Notes under the pieces: generated by a model | Database searches by the model: none | Told to the model about the DNA's origin: nothing | Seen by the model: the letters and a program-made list of their open reading frames with translations, nothing else | Position numbers and translations under genes: made by a program | Part shown: positions 41,620-64,000 of the stretch, piece by piece | How positions within the stretch are numbered: the first letter of the stretch is position 1 | Layout of the letters: each line of letters opens with the position of its first letter | DNA from: Cristatella mucedo | Lineage: Eukaryota > Bryozoa > Phylactolaemata > Cristatellidae | DNA length: 64,000 nucleotides | Reading direction: 5' to 3' | Assembly: GCA_009760855.2 (NCBI GenBank) | Contig: WPIO01000019.1 | Location: 5,934,501-5,998,500, forward strand

Positions 41620-42669
41620 TAAAATCAGCGAGCTACAGTTGTGATCAGTTTAATCATTTAATCATTTAACTGATAAGTTGTCGCACCACTGCTACACCAG
41701 TTTTAATTGACCTCGGGTGATTTTAAAAGAAAGAGAAGCAAAAAGGGGCGGTGTCGGTCGGACAGTCAGTCGATTTCAGCGAAGTCTCAGTCGCGACGAG
41801 CGAGTTAAGAGCGTCGTCGATAATCGTGTCGCCTACTGTCAGAGGTTAATTGCACGCGGCACGAGAATTCCGCGGGCATATTTTAAAGTGGCGCCCCCCC
41901 CCCCCGGTGCATGAAATACGAGGCAAATTAAAAAGGTCGGCTCAGCGTGCTTTGGTCAGTTCATTCAATTGTCTGAATCTGGACCCTTTTATTCGCAGCC
42001 GTAGGAGATGATTGGGGAACAGGTGCCGCTCAGGCCGATGGCGGCTCCTCGAAGAGAAGGGAGAATCTGCTGATCTCAAGCCTGGGGGGACTTGATTGAT
42101 TTCCTACTACTTAGACGGTCGCGACGCACGCATACATGCGGTCGATCCTGGCTGATTGGAATAATGCCTGCGAAAGCCTGCCGGCCCAACTAGGTCGCCC
42201 GCCCAACTAGGCTGACGAGCTGGCATGCGAGTGGATTAGATGACGGCTGGCCGCTACAGCTCCACAGCACAGCTCAAGCGCTGCTTAAAACTAGCTTCTA
42301 CTCAAGAGAATTAGCCCGAAGTTCCTCGCAGAGAGACCGGCTTGCATCAAAGAGCAGGCGGCAATTCAGCTCGAGAATTTCACAAAACGCAGAGCGCCAC
42401 TACTCGTCATTAACAAATGTAAGCCCCGTCGGTGAAGACTACCGGGCTGAAGGCGATTTCTCGGCGCTCGGTGCCAGCGAAGGCGATAGCAGCCCGCGCT
42501 CGGGAAGCAATCGCACCGATGTGGCGGCTGTGGTAGACGGCTGTAACGTGCTAAGTTTATTGCTGGCTGAAAGTGTTCACTAGGCTGGCTTGGAGCAAGG
42601 CGTGATTTATTTTGACTAGTATGAAGAGCGCACTGGGCGGCGGATTAACTAACGAGACTCCCATAATGG
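41620..42669. other. GC-rich intergenic tract
   Basis: Markedly richer in GC and CpG than its surroundings, with a poly-C run near 41889-41904. No gene, repeat family or RNA recognised. It leads into the putative promoter of gene 2. Confidence 0.4.
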
Positions 42670-42823
42670 CCCTGACCAATCACGCGTCAGCGTTGCGCAG
42701 TTGGAGACCTATTCCCGCCCTCATTCGGTCGTATCCATTGAGGACTCGCCGAAACGTTTCGCAGCGCCCGCCTTCGTCAGTTTTTGTCCGTAGAGGTAGA
42801 ACGGCCGGCGCCTCTGTAAGCTG
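42670..42823 (+). promoter_or_regulatory. Putative promoter and untranslated first exon of epoxide hydrolase gene 2
   Basis: CCAAT (42676-42680), GGTAGAAC (42795-42802) and a possible donor CTG|gtatgg at 42823/42824 occur in the same order as upstream of gene 1 (4030, 4178, 4203), with similar GC-rich text between. It would splice to an acceptor at 45467. Inference from paralogue conservation only. Confidence 0.35.
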
Positions 42824-43504
42824 GTATGGCTCTTGTCTGTTTCTGCTTTGCTTGCTGCAGTGTGCGGCTTGAGCTGGCCGCGTTACCTCGCCCAAATCTC
42901 TGGCCTCTGGCCTCGGCCGCGTACGCATTGAGCGTCAGATCTCAGGACTGAGCCGCGAAACTTAACTCGTACGCATTACGCATTTCAGTCTGTCGCGCGT
43001 CGCGAGACTTGCCATCATATGCCGGTGCAGCCATATAGTAGAAAGACGGAGGGGGAGACACGCCGCCGGTGTGACCGAATGCGCTGCCCTATTCCGGATC
43101 TGTGCCACTATTCAGCCAGCCCGCAGCCACCTCGTGGTGGTTGCCGGCTGGCGAAAGGGACGACACTCGCTGCCGCTCAAAACCAAATGGGTAGAGAGTA
43201 GGGGTTGAAGGTCTCCGTCATTTTATAAGCCCGGTGTTCCATCCAATAGGAACCTGCAGATATGCTGCAAAAGCCGGAGATGAAGGCAGAGACGGGATCA
43301 GAACTGTAGCTGGTTTGCAGTTACTAAGCAGGGCTTTGAGCAGTGGTGCTTCGGGCTTAGCATAACGTGCGTACTACTGGCAGCATTACAGGCTACGCAG
43401 TTGGCCCGGTTCACTGGGCCGTTCATATTGTTTACTATGCTTCTAGTTACCGGCCAACGTATTGTCAAACGCTGATATTGGAAAACCTAAATAGCCCGTC
43501 CTGC

Positions 43505-43810
43505 ATACCTTCTGTAGCATCCGCACGAAATCTGCTGTACCGTTTCAAAGTTACCTTTTACAGATGACCACATCAGCTCCACAGTTAAGTCTGGATACTT
43601 TCAGCGACGTAGCATTGTAAAAATTTGAGCCTGCTTGGACAGGGACATCAATTCCAAGTTGGTCCATGCTTTCGTGACATCTGTAAAACAGTACTCGATG
43701 ATCATCGGGCCTGTGCAATGCGGTGCTTAAAGTTGGTGCATAACTCTGCAGCCAAGCTTGTTTGTCGTGAACTTCGTAGTTGCCAGAATGGCCCGCTAGT
43801 TAAGAGGACA
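43505..43810 (+). mobile_element. LINE family A fragment, old, sense strand
   Basis: Plus-strand text matches the family reverse transcriptase C-terminal part in broken frames: SARNL near 43520, then CAMRCLKLVHNSAAKLVCRE. Both ends are eroded. Confidence 0.7.
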
Positions 43811-44357
43811 CGACCGGCAAGTGCCACGCCCATCGTTTGCTTCTTGGAGTTTATTTTTGACCCTGGGTGCCATAGGTGCCTTGATCCCTCTTAGCGGCCT
43901 CTACTCTAATTAGCTTAGCCCTGTTAAGCATAGCGTTTAAGAGCATTTATAACACACACCAGAAACAATTAAAATAAAATTAATTAAATTTAAAAAAATT
44001 CTCACAATGAACAACGAATGAGTAGCCTAGTTTCCGGAAAAAACAGAGCAGCCAGGGACATAGCCAGAAAATATTTTTAAGGGGGCTGAACTTAACTAAG
44101 GAGAAGGCTGAAGCCTGCACTCTCCTGAGCCAGCCTGGTAGGTGGCTCGTACCCTCCCTGGACATGGCCACCCGGCTTCAATAGGAGAATGGCCTGCATT
44201 CTCGGTCAGGGCACCGTGTAGCTCTTCTGTGATTTTCATCTATATCGAAATGGTAGCGTAGCCTTCGTCTATTTTGAGCATAAACCTGCCTACGAGTCTT
44301 TCATTGTGAGGATTTGAGCTGATGTCTGCAGTGTTTTGTTCTGTGATACCAAACCTT

Positions 44358-44394
44358 AATAATAATGCGCTTTAAAAAGCGCCCTCAGAGAACT

Positions 44395-44491
<97 letters not shown>

Positions 44492-44985
44492 TGCTTACAT
44501 TTGCTGCAAAGGGAAATGCAATTTAATGGTGAGTAAAATCATGCTTGATACACAAACAAAATGAATAATATGGTTAGGGGTGACATGCACAGGGTCAGCA
44601 TGCAAATTTGGTTAGTGGCAGCATGCACAGTGTCAGCACGCATGAGCACGTGAAGGACGAATCACAGGGACCCACTAAATGCTGTCATAAATAGGTGTGT
44701 TTTTAAGTTCCTTTTAAATGTGGTCAAGTCAGGGAATGTCTGACGAAAGTCGGGAGGGAGTTCCAGGCTTTGGGAGCATACGAACTAAATGCACGGTCTC
44801 CGAATGATTTGAGGTTTGTACGAGGTATTGGTAGACTGTTGGATTCCGAAAAGCGGGTGGTACGGTGCTTGGCCTGATGGGGGAGTAGATCTGAGAGATA
44901 GGCTGAAGTCAAAGAATGAAGTGACCTAAAAGTGAGCGACAAAACCTTGAAGTCAATCCGTTGCTTGACTGATAGCCAGTTTTGC
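44358..44985 (-). mobile_element. LINE family A copy with microsatellite expansion in its 3' UTR
   Basis: An AATAATGCGCTT tail, then CCCTCAGAGAACTCAATCTC running straight into a (CT)n block (44399-44488) before the usual 3' UTR continues with TTTGCTGCAAAGGG. A 92-codon frame with LPIPRTNLKSFGDRAFSSYA remains. 5' truncated at about 44985. Confidence 0.9.
44399..44488. repeat. (CT)n expansion inside a LINE
   Basis: About 90 bp of pure CT, located exactly where other copies have CTCTTTCTAGG. Confidence 0.97.
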
Positions 44986-45502
44986 CCATGCTGAGAGAGC
45001 ATAGTGATGGAGCAACCTTGACCTTGACCATGCTGAGAGAGCAGTCTTAGGAAGGCTAAAAGGGTGAGTAGAAATCTGGCAAGACACTTCAGGGTCCCCC
45101 AACCAGGAAGGGGCTGGGTTTGATCACTCTCTTCTGCATGCCTATGCTGCCGACCGACGAATACCCATGGGCTTGTGATGGGCTGGATTGAAACAGCTGA
45201 GGCATGCTAGTTTGTTTTGTGACAGTAGTGCAGCCTTCGTGCTGTATGCACTTCTGGCGCTTTGTCGTTGGCCTTAGATGTTTGCCTATTGTGCTATATC
45301 GGCTCTGTTGTATACGGTGAACGTGCCTATGGTAAATTGCTGGCCCTCGTGTGACTCCCAGGCATGCCAAATGCTTGTCTAGCTGTAAGCTCGCAAGCTT
45401 CAATAATAGGGCAGCTTTAGTAGACTGCAAGGCCATGTTTTTACCTCTCGTCTCATCGTACTCGCAGGGGCTTGTGTTTGAGGAACGTCCACCATTCTGT
45501 CG

Positions 45503-63249
<17,747 letters not shown>

Positions 63250-64000
63250 GTACAGTTTTCTGTACATTTGAAAGCGCTCAGTATTCATCTTGCCGCTCCG
63301 TCTCCTCCTAACGCTGTCAGTATTCAGCAGCTGCAGTGAAATAAGCCTAATGATCTCAAGGAGCCCGATACTCTTTCCTCACGCCCCCACGCAAGAAGTC
63401 AGTCTCGGCGAGAGTCGGTGTTTGCAGCTGGAGAGCAGCGGCCAGGCGGCTGGCACCTTGGTTGCCTGCCCTATCCGCGCATCTGATCGGTCGGCAACGG
63501 CCGACTTGCACTATTCTCAGGTGTCACGCTCCGAGTCTTGAAGATGCTTCTCTGTCTTCGTTCTGGCTTGGGCGGAAGCATTGAGCACTAGTTGTCGCTG
63601 GTCACTGCCAGTCTCGCGGGGCAGCACGGTGACGTGTGCCGGGGTGGCCTCAGCACTCTGCTGAACCAGCTTTTTACAGCAGCTGCTAACGTGTAGGAGC
63701 AGCTGCAGCGCAACGGCTGCAGCGACAGTGGGTGTGTGTGCCGCTCTTCGTGTTGGTCTCCTTAGCCCAAAACTTGTCCGTCAGCTGTCCGTTCTGCTAA
63801 CGAAGCAGCCTGCATGTCTGTAGTAAGTCTGTCTGTCAGTCTGCATGCCTTGGACTTCTGATCGCACTTCGTTGAGGCAAGTCCGTCGCATCACAGCTGC
63901 AAGGTTTGCCAGAAGGTTTGTGATGAATTACTTATGCAGTACGTAACTATTTTTCTCGTTAATGATGTTAATGATGATTGCGTATGATGGAATGTCAAAA
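63250..64000. other. Start of intron 8 of gene 2
   Basis: Donor gtacag at 63250, then no match to exon 9 before the window ends. GC-rich at first; nothing else recognised. Confidence 0.6.

Noticed and set aside
42612-42872. 86-codon frame over the putative gene 2 promoter
   Set aside because: Not conserved with the gene 1 upstream block as protein, while the DNA motifs are. More likely non-coding.

Overview
This window is animal nuclear DNA. Coding sequence is broken into short exons with GT-AG introns. Spacers and introns are full of non-LTR retrotransposon fragments, tRNA-derived SINEs and long (CA)n, (CT)n and (TA)n microsatellites, and there are no bacterial-type operons. The retrotransposons are L2/CR1-like families with (ATT)n tails, a type common in invertebrates and lower chordates. 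I cannot place the species more precisely from sequence alone.

The only genes I can support are two tandem, same-strand copies of a microsomal epoxide hydrolase (EPHX1-like). Gene 1 is complete: 11 coding exons between 7997 and 37607 join without a frameshift into a 461-residue protein with an N-terminal membrane anchor, the WWGPG motif, the EHN domain, an HGWPG oxyanion motif and an Asp226/Glu406/His433 triad. Gene 2 runs from 45503 and keeps coding exons 1-8 with identical exon lengths and intron phases. Its last three exons, including the acid and histidine of the triad, lie beyond the right edge. Short similarities about 2.7-4 kb upstream of each start codon suggest that a promoter plus an untranslated first exon was duplicated with each gene.

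Layout: 1-400, LINE fragment. 400-7990, gene-poor DNA with microsatellites, SINEs and a putative gene 1 promoter. 7997-37607, gene 1, its introns enlarged by LINEs and SINEs. 37608-45500, intergenic DNA with LINE/SINE debris and a GC-rich tract holding the putative gene 2 promoter. 45503 to the end, gene 2, including a nested LINE-in-SINE insertion, a pogo-like DNA transposon remnant and a region of hairpins.

The paralogues diverge unevenly. Exon 5 differs at 3 of 174 bases, exon 7 at about 20 of 71. This fits gene conversion of the catalytic core combined with divergence of the substrate-pocket region. I found no clearly new multi-gene system. The most unusual items are the mosaic paralogue pair, a microsatellite at the same splice donor in both copies, a 33-bp-stem intronic hairpin, and well-dated retroelement insertions.
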